A stretch of DNA of 64,000 bases. Source: Micromonospora sp. KC606. GTDB lineage: Bacteria > Actinomycetota > Actinomycetes > Mycobacteriales > Micromonosporaceae. Below the pieces are notes generated by a model. The model worked only from the letters and a program-made list of their open reading frames with translations. It had not been told where the DNA came from and ran no database searches. The stretch is from assembly GCF_004348675.1 (NCBI RefSeq), contig NZ_SMKN01000010.1, forward strand, positions 18,568-82,567. Reading direction: 5' to 3'. Numbering within the stretch: the stretch's first letter is position 1; each line of letters opens with the position of its first letter. Made by a program: the position numbers and the translations under genes. Below, piece by piece: positions 57,001 through 64,000 of the stretch.

Positions 57001-59784
57001 ATGACAATCTCTCCTCGACACCGGCTGCGACCGGTGCCCATCCTCGCTGCCTCGACCGTTGCGGTGCTGGCCCTTACGTTCGTCGGGCTGCTGGCGCCGT
57101 CCGCCGCGGCGGTGCCCACGCCCGAGCCAAGGTCGACTACGGCGCCGGGAGCCAGGTTGTCCGAGCTGCGCCTGGATGATCCGTCGATCAACTGGCGAGA
57201 GATCGTGGTCGACGGTGGTGATGTCGAGCGCGGACCGGCCGGCGCGGCGTACAACGTCTTTGGCGGATTCGGTTCGGTCTCGTGCAACAACACGTCGAAC
57301 CTGCTGCTGGACTACAAGGAAGAGAATCCGCGTGCCTACTGGAAGATCATGCGGTTGCTCTTCGACCCGGTCGACGGCGCCGGGCTCGCGCATATCAAGG
57401 TCGAGCTGGGCTCGGACAGTAACAGCTCGTCCGGAGCCGAGCCTTCGACGAAGCGCAGCGCCGACGAGCCCGCCAACGTGTTGCGTGGCGCCGGGTTCCA
57501 TTTCATCGCTGATGCGCTGAGGATCAACCCCGACATCGAGGTCGAGGCGCTGCGCTGGGGTGAGCCCTCGTGGACTGGCAACGACTGGACCAAGCGGTAC
57601 CAGTGGTACAAGGAGACGATCGACGCCGCCTACGACGTGTTCGGCGTCGAGTTCGACTGGATGAGCCCCGCGCAGAACGAGGTCCGGCAGGCCGCCTACC
57701 AGGTGTCCGAACTCAACTGGACGGTTCAGTTCGCCAAGTGGCTCCAGCGCGACGCCGCCGCGCCGGACGCGCGCTACGACTACTCGCAAATCAAGATCGT
57801 CGCGCTCGACTCCTACCGGGACGGCAACAACGTCGCCGGGCGGATCCTCGCCAATCCGGAGGCACTGGCGAACATCGACGCCCTCGGCTTCCACTACGAC
57901 ATCGTGGGCGGCCCGAATGTCACCCGGCTGAACAAGGAGTACGGCCTGCCGATCCTGTACTCCGAGGGTGTCGCCCCGATGATCGACCCGCAGTACCGCC
58001 TCGCCGCCGATCCGGCCAGGGGTGGCGTCGGGGGCACCGTGTCCGCCGCCGACATCGCCGACCGATTCATCAACGCCTATCGGTGGAGTGGAGCCGGAAG
58101 CGACCCGGCGCACATGACGACGTTCCTCTTCCAGCCCGCCGTCAGCGCCATGTACGAAGGCACCCAGTATTCCCCCAAGCACCTCATCCGGGCCTCCGAC
58201 CCGTGGTCGGGGTACTGGGAGGGCGACATCGGGATCGCCACCGTACGTCATTTCCACCAGTTCATCGACCGCGGCTGGGAGTACATCGAAGGCGCTACCG
58301 GTGGCGACGGCACCAAGGGCGACGGCGGCACCAACGTCGACACCTCCACCCGTACCGTCCTCACGGCGCGCACGCCTGCGGGCCACAAGGGCTCTCCGCA
58401 GTGGACACAGGTGCACGCCAACAACACCCGGACGGATCGACACTTCGAGGTCAAGGTGGCGGACCTCGGCAAGCGAGGCCGTCCGCTGTTCGCCTGGCAG
58501 ACGCGCGGCCCGGACGCCGGCGAGTCGTACGACGCCAACTACTTCCAGAACATCGGCTACTACGCCCCGGTGCGCAGTGAGGTGATCGACGGCGTCGAGC
58601 ACGACGTGTATCGCGTGCGGGTGCCGGCGTACTCGATCATCACCCTGTCCACGCTGCCGCGGGGCGTCCACGGCACCACCACGGCGTACCGGCCGGGCGA
58701 CTTCGCACCACGGGCGCAGGACGAGATCCTCAAGTTGCCCTACCGGGACAACTTCGAGTACGACGACTACCCGACCACTGTGGTCGGCGGCCGTCGGATG
58801 ACCTACCTCGAGCGCCGCGCCGGCACCCCACGCTACACGGCCGACCAGGACGGCGCGTTCGAGGTGGTCGCGACCGGCGACCGCCGTCATCGCCACGTGT
58901 TGCAGCAGCAGAACCACGCCGACAACCGGGGCTACGTGTGGAATGTGTGGGGCGACGGCCGACAGAACGTGCCGTCGACAGCCGCGCCGTCGACCGTGCT
59001 CGGCGACCACCGGTGGGCCGACTACACCGCGACGATCGATTTCCGGCTCGACCTCGTCGACCGGGATCCGGCGCTGGCGAACTTCGCCGGCCTGGGCGTG
59101 CGGCAGGTCTACGCCCGCGGTGGTGACCAGGCCACCTACGCCGTCCGCGTCCACGAGGACGGCCGCTGGGAGTTGCGCAAGCTCGACACCGTCGTCGCCT
59201 CGGGCACCGTGGCCACGTTCGACGCCCGAGCGTGGCACACGCTCTCCGTCGAGGCTCGCGAGAACGTCATCACCGCGACGCTCGACGGCGCCCGGCTCGC
59301 CTCGTACGTCGACACCTCGGTCAACCCGGTGCTGACCGGTCGGGTGGCGCTGGTGAGCGGGTACTACAACACCCGGTACGACAACCTCTCGGTCACGCCA
59401 ATCAAGGGCCACGCCTGGAAGTCGGAAAAGCTCGATGACGCCGACGCCCGCATCGCCTACCCTGCCGGTTTCTCCTTCAACCAGGTCGGGTTCGCGCACT
59501 TCAACCGCACCCAGCATGTGCTGGCGGCCGGTCAGTCACTGGCGCTCGATTTCGCCGGCACCGGGCTGAACCTGTTCGGTGCCACCGGCTCGGCCACCCT
59601 GGAGGTACGCATCGACAACCAGGCGCCCCGCACCGTAGAGGTGGGTAGCGTCGGCACGAGGCAGACCTCGTACTGGTTACGCGGTTTACCACACCGCCAC
59701 CACAGAATCACGGTGCGCGTCGTCAGCGGGACATTCACGCTTGATGGCATTGACGTCGTGGGCCGTGGGGCCCGCGTGCCCTAG
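57001..59784 (+). CDS. Secreted GH59 galactocerebrosidase-like glycosidase
   Basis: 927 aa, ATG at 57001. Signal peptide (ILAASTVAVLALTFVGLLAP, cleaved after AAA near 37). The GH59 barrel (about 55-420) shows the family features NVFGGFGSVSCNNTSNLLLD, EALRWGEPSWTGNDW, FDWMSPAQNEV (acid/base E227), GLPILYSEGVAP (nucleophile E322) and LIRASDPWSGYWEGDIGIAT; a beta-sandwich and a lectin-like C-terminal part (about 590-800, DNFEYDDYPTTVVGGRRMTY) complete the GALC layout, plus an extra all-beta tail (about 820-920). It should release galactose from beta-galactosides such as galactolipids or arabinogalactan-type glycans outside the cell. It is monocistronic. Confidence 0.88.
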   Translation: MTISPRHRLRPVPILAASTVAVLALTFVGLLAPSAAAVPTPEPRSTTAPGARLSELRLDDPSINWREIVVDGGDVERGPAGAAYNVFGGFGSVSCNNTSNLLLDYKEENPRAYWKIMRLLFDPVDGAGLAHIKVELGSDSNSSSGAEPSTKRSADEPANVLRGAGFHFIADALRINPDIEVEALRWGEPSWTGNDWTKRYQWYKETIDAAYDVFGVEFDWMSPAQNEVRQAAYQVSELNWTVQFAKWLQRDAAAPDARYDYSQIKIVALDSYRDGNNVAGRILANPEALANIDALGFHYDIVGGPNVTRLNKEYGLPILYSEGVAPMIDPQYRLAADPARGGVGGTVSAADIADRFINAYRWSGAGSDPAHMTTFLFQPAVSAMYEGTQYSPKHLIRASDPWSGYWEGDIGIATVRHFHQFIDRGWEYIEGATGGDGTKGDGGTNVDTSTRTVLTARTPAGHKGSPQWTQVHANNTRTDRHFEVKVADLGKRGRPLFAWQTRGPDAGESYDANYFQNIGYYAPVRSEVIDGVEHDVYRVRVPAYSIITLSTLPRGVHGTTTAYRPGDFAPRAQDEILKLPYRDNFEYDDYPTTVVGGRRMTYLERRAGTPRYTADQDGAFEVVATGDRRHRHVLQQQNHADNRGYVWNVWGDGRQNVPSTAAPSTVLGDHRWADYTATIDFRLDLVDRDPALANFAGLGVRQVYARGGDQATYAVRVHEDGRWELRKLDTVVASGTVATFDARAWHTLSVEARENVITATLDGARLASYVDTSVNPVLTGRVALVSGYYNTRYDNLSVTPIKGHAWKSEKLDDADARIAYPAGFSFNQVGFAHFNRTQHVLAAGQSLALDFAGTGLNLFGATGSATLEVRIDNQAPRTVEVGSVGTRQTSYWLRGLPHRHHRITVRVVSGTFTLDGIDVVGRGARVP

Positions 59785-59866
59785 GTGTCGACGAGCGAGC
59801 GCCTCGCCGCGGGGCTGGCGGGGCGCGAGCCACGGAAGCAGGTTGCGGGAAGGTATGTCCGTCCTC

Positions 59867-59936
59867 GGCTTCGGTGCGCCGTGCCTGGCCGGCACTGTTC
59901 AGTGAGGTGATCTCGGAAGCAGGGCGCACCGAAGCC
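59867..59936. repeat. 14-bp inverted repeat after the GH59 gene
   Basis: GGCTTCGGTGCGCC (59867-59880) and its exact complement (59923-59936) are separated by 42 bp. It could be a terminator with a long loop or the trace of a mobile element. Confidence 0.5.
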
Positions 59937-60017
59937 ACGGCCGCAGAACAGCCACGCAGCACCTGACCGTGGTGGTCTCGACGGCCGGCGTCGGCGCACC
60001 TGTCGAAAGGTTGGGCG

Positions 60018-60753
60018 ATGTTCACCGTCGGGGAACGCGACCACGTCCGGCAGCGCCTGCTGCAACTGGCCGAGGCAGACCCCGCCGTCGCGAGTGCCGC
60101 GATCACCGGCTCGCATGCCACCGACAGCAGCGACCGCTGGTCGGATGTCGATCTCGTATTCGCCGTCGACGGCACGATCGAGACTGCATTGAAACGCTGG
60201 ACAGAGCAGATGTACCGGGACTTCGCCCGCCCTGCACCACTGGGACCTGCCCTCGGGCTCGACGATCTACCGGGTGTTCCTGCTGCACGGCTGCTTGGAA
60301 GTCGACATCGGGTTCACCCCGACGGCCGACTTCGGCCCTCGGGGTCCGAGTTGGCGCACCGTCTTCGGCCAGAAGGCAGAGCCTACGTCTACGGCGTCGC
60401 CCAGCCACGACAACCTGACCGGCCTAGCCTGGCACCACGTCCTGCACGCGTGGGTCTGCATCCAGCGGCGCAGATGGTGGCAAGCCGAGCACTGGATCAG
60501 CGCCGCACGTGCCCAGGTGCTTGCGCTGGCCTGCCGGCGCCTGGGCTACCCCACCAGCTACGCCTTGGGGGCTCACCTGCTGCCAGCAGACGTGACCACG
60601 CCACTCGAGGCGGCCCTGGTCCGATCGCTTACCGAGGCTGAGCTGCGACGCGCCTTGAACGTCACGTTGACCGTGTTGACAGCGGAACTCGACCTCACGG
60701 ACCCAACGTTGGCGACCCGGCTACGCCCAATGTTCATGGAACTCACCAGCTGA
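60018..60753 (+). pseudogene. Nucleotidyltransferase-domain gene, frameshifted
   Basis: The first frame (60018 to about 60230) gives SAAITGSHATDSSDRWSDVD with the GS...DxD signature of DNA polymerase-beta-like nucleotidyltransferases (for example aminoglycoside adenylyltransferases). Near 60228 the similarity passes to another frame, which reads LHHWDLPSGSTIYRVFLLHG and CLEVDIGFTP, then a helical C-terminal domain to 60753. Joined, the protein would be about 245 aa, the normal family length. Either a recent pseudogene or a single sequencing error. Confidence 0.7.
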
Positions 60754-61239
60754 CCGAGGCGACGTGGAGGCACCGCGGCGACGTGCCGAAGGCCGCTGCC
60801 GGGCAGGATCGCCCCGGAGTTGTAGAAGGTCATCCAGGAAATCGTCTGATGGGCAGCACGCCCGACGGCAGTAAGATCCTGACCGCCGCGCTGAACCGTG
60901 CACGGGTCAGAGACGCTCGTTGACGGCGACGATGTGGATCGTGTCCAGGTGGCACCCGGCGAGCTTGTCGAGCGGCGTTCCAGCTCGTGCACCCGGCGGG
61001 TCAGCTCGGCCACCTGGTGGCGACGCGCGGGGGCGTCCGAGTCAGTTGATACCGCACTCCACAACATGGCGCTGCCGGTGGATGTGCGCGTGGAAGGCCG
61101 ATGGCCGGCCGCCCTTCGATCCCTTCTGCGCGGGATGTCTCGGCGGGCATTTCACATGCTGCAAAGGTATTCCGACACGAGAACGTCGCGCTATACGATC
61201 CGAGCACACATATCAAAACGTTTCAATATGGGAGGCGTG
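60754..61239. other. 486-bp spacer with a minor gene fragment
   Basis: On the minus strand about 60915-61030 reads RRHQVAELTRRVHELERR then, after a one-base shift, LDKLAGCHLDTIHIVAVNERL to a stop: a broken coiled-coil-bearing protein of unknown family. The right end carries the promoter of the secreted-protein gene. Confidence 0.4.
61214..61227. promoter_or_regulatory. LacI-type operator
   Basis: TCAAAACGTTTCAA, centred on the perfect 8-bp palindrome AAACGTTT, closely resembles the consensus of LacI-family carbohydrate regulators (TGAAACGTTTCA type). It ends about 12 nt before the start of the secreted protein, so binding would block transcription or initiation. Confidence 0.55.
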
Positions 61240-61713
61240 ATGACCCGAACGCAGACCTGGCGGCCGATAACGCACCTGGGCGTTGCTCTTGCTCTTGCTC
61301 TTGCCGGTGCGGCGGTCGCGTCGCCGGCGTCGGCCGCACCGGGCAAGGCACGGACACCCTCGCAGGCGATGCAGCCAGACCAGGGGCATGGACGGGCCGC
61401 CACGCTGGTACGACCTCAGAGGGTCGAGCCGGGCCAGTCAGGGCCCACCGCCACCAGGGCGACCTCGAACGCGCCGATCATCAATTCCTTGCAGTGTTTC
61501 CAGAACTCAGGTTGGTACAGCTGTTACCTGAGCTACAGCTCGTCCGGCGCGGCGCAGATTCGGTGGGACGGCCAGTACGGCCCGTTACCCGCGTTCGACG
61601 ACCAGACCTCCATGTCCAACACGTGTGCCTTCGGCACCGAGTCCTGGGCGGGAGTGGCGGTCACCAACGCGTACGGCACCGCATACGCCTCGTGGAGCTC
61701 GCCCTGCTGGTAG
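61240..61713 (+). CDS. Small secreted Cys-containing protein
   Basis: 157 aa, ATG at 61240 with GGGAGG 5 nt upstream. A signal peptide (HLGVALALALAGAAVASPASA) is followed by a low-complexity proregion (about 33-80) and a compact C-terminal domain of about 75 residues with four Cys (LQCFQNSGWYSCYLSYSSSG, SNTCAFGTESWAGVAV, and a final PCW), plus many aromatic residues. The mature protein is probably disulphide-bonded and extracellular. Family not recognised. The LacI-type operator in front suggests carbon-source control, in line with the nearby glycosidase. Confidence 0.65.
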   Translation: MTRTQTWRPITHLGVALALALAGAAVASPASAAPGKARTPSQAMQPDQGHGRAATLVRPQRVEPGQSGPTATRATSNAPIINSLQCFQNSGWYSCYLSYSSSGAAQIRWDGQYGPLPAFDDQTSMSNTCAFGTESWAGVAVTNAYGTAYASWSSPCW

Positions 61714-61836
61714 TCCTGCGCATCCGGTGAGATCGGCAGCAGATGCGGCCGGCGCGGGTCGACGCTCCGGAAGGCGATGGACCTGTGCCGCCTCGCCGTC
61801 GTGCCGGGCCATCGGTCGTGGGTGGTGCAGTCGCGC

Positions 61837-61861
61837 CTCCCGGAGCGGCCCGCTCCGGGAG
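61837..61861 (+). terminator. Hairpin downstream of the secreted-protein gene
   Basis: An 11-bp perfect stem CTCCCGGAGCG / CGCTCCGGGAG (61837-61847, 61851-61861) with a 3-nt loop, 124 nt after the stop. Confidence 0.6.
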
Positions 61862-61902
61862 CTGAATTTCAAGAGAAGTGGGCCGTGGTGCTCATTGCCT
61901 TC

Positions 61903-61954
61903 GCACCGAGGCGTCCTTCGAGTCGTGTGAGCCACTCGAAGGACGCCTCGGTGC
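61903..61954 (-). terminator. 21-bp perfect hairpin after the NmrA-like gene
   Basis: Arms 61903-61923 and 61934-61954 are exact 21-bp complements around a 10-nt loop. It starts 7 nt beyond the stop of the SDR gene and can act in both directions. Confidence 0.75.
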
Positions 61955-61961
61955 TGCGGGC

Positions 61962-62783
61962 TCAGGGTTGGAAGGTTGCCGCGTTGTCGCGTACCCAGTC
62001 GGTGAACGTCCGCGCCGGGCGCCCGGTGATCCGTTCGACGGTCGGCAGCACGGTGTAGCCGGCCTCCGGCGGGTTGGTGCGCATGGTCAGGAAGAACTCG
62101 ATGTCATCGTCGGAGTGTCCTTCTGCGCGCCATCGGGCGACCATCTCGTCGGTGGTCAGCTCGACGTACCGAATCTCGCGGCCGAGCACCTGGCTGAGCC
62201 GTTCGATGCGCTCCGGTACGGTCAGCGCCTGCGGGCCGGTGAGCCAGTAGTCCTGACCGGCGTGCCCGTCAGTGGTGAGCGCGACGGCCGCGACCGCGGC
62301 GATGTCGGCCTCGTGGATCAGCGCGCTCCTCGCGTCCGGGAACGCCTCGCGGACGACCCCCTCGGCCCGGATGCTCTCGGCCCACTCCAGGGTGTTGGAC
62401 ATGAACTCGACGGGCGACAGGTGGGTCCACTCCAGTCCGCTGGCCTCGACGGCCACCTCCAGCGGGCCCTTGGTGATGTCACCGCGAAGAACGGAGACCC
62501 TGCCGACGCCCGCTTGCCGCGCCAGGTCGACGATCCGGTCGGCCTCCCTGAGCGGGGCGTAGTCGTCGCCGAACGAGATGAGGTGGGCCGCGGTGACGCC
62601 GGCGAACGCCGCCACCAGGCTGTCGAGGTCGGTGAGGTTGCCGGCGGACACCTCGACACCGTCGGGCAGGTCGGCCTCCGTCGGGCGGCGGGTCAGGGCA
62701 CGGACGGGATGTCCGGCGGCCAGCAGCTGTGCGACAAGGTGGCGGCCCACGGTGCCGGTAGCTCCGGTCACGAGAATCGTCAT
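61962..62783 (-). CDS. NmrA-like NAD(P)-binding SDR protein
   Basis: 273 aa, ATG at 62783. Atypical SDR: ILVTGATGTVGRHLVAQLLA (dinucleotide motif), VRALTRRPTEADLPDGVEVS, GRVSVLRGDITKGPLEVAVE, then SGLEWTHLSPVEFMSNTLEW and IHEADIAAVAAVALT typical of NmrA/quinone-reductase QorB-like proteins. These proteins sense NAD(P) or reduce quinones. It is divergent from a WYL-domain regulator across 63 bp, which therefore probably controls it. Confidence 0.9.
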   Translation of the reverse strand: MTILVTGATGTVGRHLVAQLLAAGHPVRALTRRPTEADLPDGVEVSAGNLTDLDSLVAAFAGVTAAHLISFGDDYAPLREADRIVDLARQAGVGRVSVLRGDITKGPLEVAVEASGLEWTHLSPVEFMSNTLEWAESIRAEGVVREAFPDARSALIHEADIAAVAAVALTTDGHAGQDYWLTGPQALTVPERIERLSQVLGREIRYVELTTDEMVARWRAEGHSDDDIEFFLTMRTNPPEAGYTVLPTVERITGRPARTFTDWVRDNAATFQP

Positions 62784-62846
62784 ACCGCCGACGCTAGGCG
62801 GATTTGCGGTCAGATCCTGTCCGCGATCCTTGGCATGCTGGTGAGC

Positions 62847-63803
62847 ATGTTGGACGTGTCGGCGCGGCTGCTGCGACTGCTGTCCCTGCTGCAGTCCCGG
62901 CGAGACTGGCCGGGCACCGCACTGGCGGAGCGCCTCTGCGTGAGCGCTCGCACGGTGCGCCGCGACGTCGACAAACTGCGGCTTCTCGGATACCCGATCG
63001 AGGCGATCAGCGGCGTCGGCGGCGGCTACCGGCTGGCGGCCGGTGCGGCGCTGCCGCCACTGCTGCTCGATGACGACGAGGCGGTGGCGGTGGCGGTCAG
63101 CCTGCGGACGGCGGCGGCGCTGTCCGTCACCGGCATCGAGGAAACGTCGGTCCGTGCGCTGGCGAAGGTCGACCAGGTGCTGCCGGCTCGCCTGCGTCAT
63201 CGGGTGAACGCCTTCGGCGCGGCGGTGGTGACGCTGCCGGCGTCCGGGCCGACGGTGGATCCCGCGACCCTCACCGCGGTGGCGGCGGCGGTGCGCGATC
63301 GTGAACGGCTCCGCTTCGACTACGTTTCCCGCGACGGCGCGACGTCCCGGCGCGACGTCGAGCCGTACCGCCTCATCCACAGCGGACGCCGCTGGTACCT
63401 CTACGCCTGGGACGTCGCGGCGGCGGACTGGCGGACGTTCCGCGCCGACCGGCTGTCGCCGCGCGTGCCGGCCGGGCCCCGGTTCCGGCCACGACCGCTG
63501 CCGGCCGACGACGTGGCCGCCCACGTCGCCCTCGGTATGACGTCACGGCAGTACCGGTATCAGGCGGTGCTGACCATGTACGCGCCGGCGGGCGTGGTCG
63601 CCGAGGAGGTGCCGCCCACCCTCGGCGTGCTCGAGCCGATCGACGAACGCACCTGCACGTTGCGGATCGGGTCGGACAGCCTCGACCAGCTCGCGGCGTG
63701 GGTGGCCACGTTCGGCTTCGAGTTCGCGGTGCGTGAGCCGACGGAGCTACGCGCACACGTCGACACGCTCGCCGCGCGCCTCGGCCGCGCCGCTTCCCGG
63801 TGA
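62847..63803 (+). CDS. YafY-type regulator (DeoR-like HTH plus WYL domain)
   Basis: 318 aa from the ATG at 62847; an ATG at 62835 would add four residues. N-terminal helix-turn-helix (ALAERLCVSARTVRRDVDKL, GYPIEAISGVGGGYRLAAG), middle WYL domain (about 140-220; RRDVEPYRLIHSGRRWYLYA) and a C-terminal WCX-like part. WYL proteins sense nucleic acid or small ligands and usually control an adjacent gene, here the divergent SDR. Confidence 0.92.
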   Translation: MLDVSARLLRLLSLLQSRRDWPGTALAERLCVSARTVRRDVDKLRLLGYPIEAISGVGGGYRLAAGAALPPLLLDDDEAVAVAVSLRTAAALSVTGIEETSVRALAKVDQVLPARLRHRVNAFGAAVVTLPASGPTVDPATLTAVAAAVRDRERLRFDYVSRDGATSRRDVEPYRLIHSGRRWYLYAWDVAAADWRTFRADRLSPRVPAGPRFRPRPLPADDVAAHVALGMTSRQYRYQAVLTMYAPAGVVAEEVPPTLGVLEPIDERTCTLRIGSDSLDQLAAWVATFGFEFAVREPTELRAHVDTLAARLGRAASR

Positions 63804-63928
63804 TCGAGACGTCTCTCCGGTGCGCCTGAGCGGTGGGCTGAGGCGTGCGGCTGGGACCTGCTCAGGAAGCCGCCGCCGGCCTTGTCCCCGGAACCCGCCC
63901 CTGGGTCACACCCCAAGCGGGCAGCGGG

Positions 63929-64000
63929 TCAGGCGGCTGTGGCGGGCTTTTGGGTGGGGTCGGCCGAGGTGGCGCCGCGCGTGGGGCGGCGGGTCAGGAC
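63929..64000 (-). CDS. 3' end of an unidentified gene entering from the right
   Basis: On the minus strand the last 23 codons before a TGA at 63929 are open to the window edge and read TRRPTRGATSADPTQKPATA, a hydrophilic tail. Family cannot be told. It may also be non-coding. Confidence 0.3.
   Translation of the reverse strand, partial: VLTRRPTRGATSADPTQKPATAA

Noticed and set aside
56974..59517. 847-codon minus-strand frame opposite the GH59 gene
   Set aside because: Antisense shadow; the plus strand has a signal peptide and GH59 catalytic motifs.

Overview
The window is a stretch of chromosome from a very high-GC actinomycete. GTG and TTG starts are common, neighbouring genes overlap by ATGA or GTGA, and the gene families present are typical of filamentous actinobacteria: SARP/AfsR-type regulator, SigE-type ECF sigma factor, large secreted RHS protein, CBM2-bearing esterase and many glycosidases. 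A Micromonosporaceae-like host is my best guess, but it is an inference from gene style, not from a marker gene. I saw no rRNA, tRNA or CRISPR array.

Layout. 1-11.9 kb is a carbohydrate-utilisation zone: the 3' end of a sugar ABC permease, a DUF624 membrane protein and a modular secreted GH30 enzyme on the + strand; a secreted GDSL esterase with a CBM2; and a leftward pair (cellulase-like enzyme plus DUF5107/TPR protein) divergent from an AraC regulator. 11.9-21.1 kb holds a 2033-aa RHS protein divergent from an AfsR-like regulator. 21.2-27.2 kb is mixed: a kinase-like protein, a sigma/membrane-protein pair, a cold-shock gene with a terminator-like hairpin upstream, several small hypothetical genes and a transposase remnant.

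27.2-46.5 kb is the most interesting part: two long leftward gene trains that look like one uncommon biosynthetic locus. The left train (nine genes) encodes a NeuB-like synthase, an SDR, a transketolase, an RraA-family protein, an RmlD-like reductase, an aldonolactone/alditol-oxidase-like flavoprotein, a HAD phosphatase, a class IV aminotransferase and a quinone-oxidoreductase-like enzyme. The right train (seven genes) encodes an acylating aldehyde dehydrogenase, a class III aminotransferase, two ATP-grasp ligases, an MFS exporter and two paralogous glutathionylspermidine-synthase-like ligases. A 616-bp AT-rich spacer with two related palindromes separates them, and an aldo/keto reductase and a LysR regulator lie at the right border. 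There is no PKS, NRPS or nucleotidyl-sugar transferase. I infer a small amide or peptide-like metabolite built from a long-chain sugar-derived acid or amino acid plus an amine made by acyl-CoA reduction and transamination, joined by up to four ATP-dependent ligases.

48.7-52 kb is a graveyard of transposase and alpha/beta-hydrolase fragments around an intact fatty-acid desaturase. 51.3-56.9 kb carries a DUF4386 protein, a two-component system, an AraC regulator, a membrane protein, a broken LD-carboxypeptidase and an HxlR regulator. 57-64 kb has a secreted GH59 galactocerebrosidase-like enzyme, a frameshifted nucleotidyltransferase, a small secreted protein behind a LacI-type operator, and a divergent NmrA-like SDR / WYL regulator pair.
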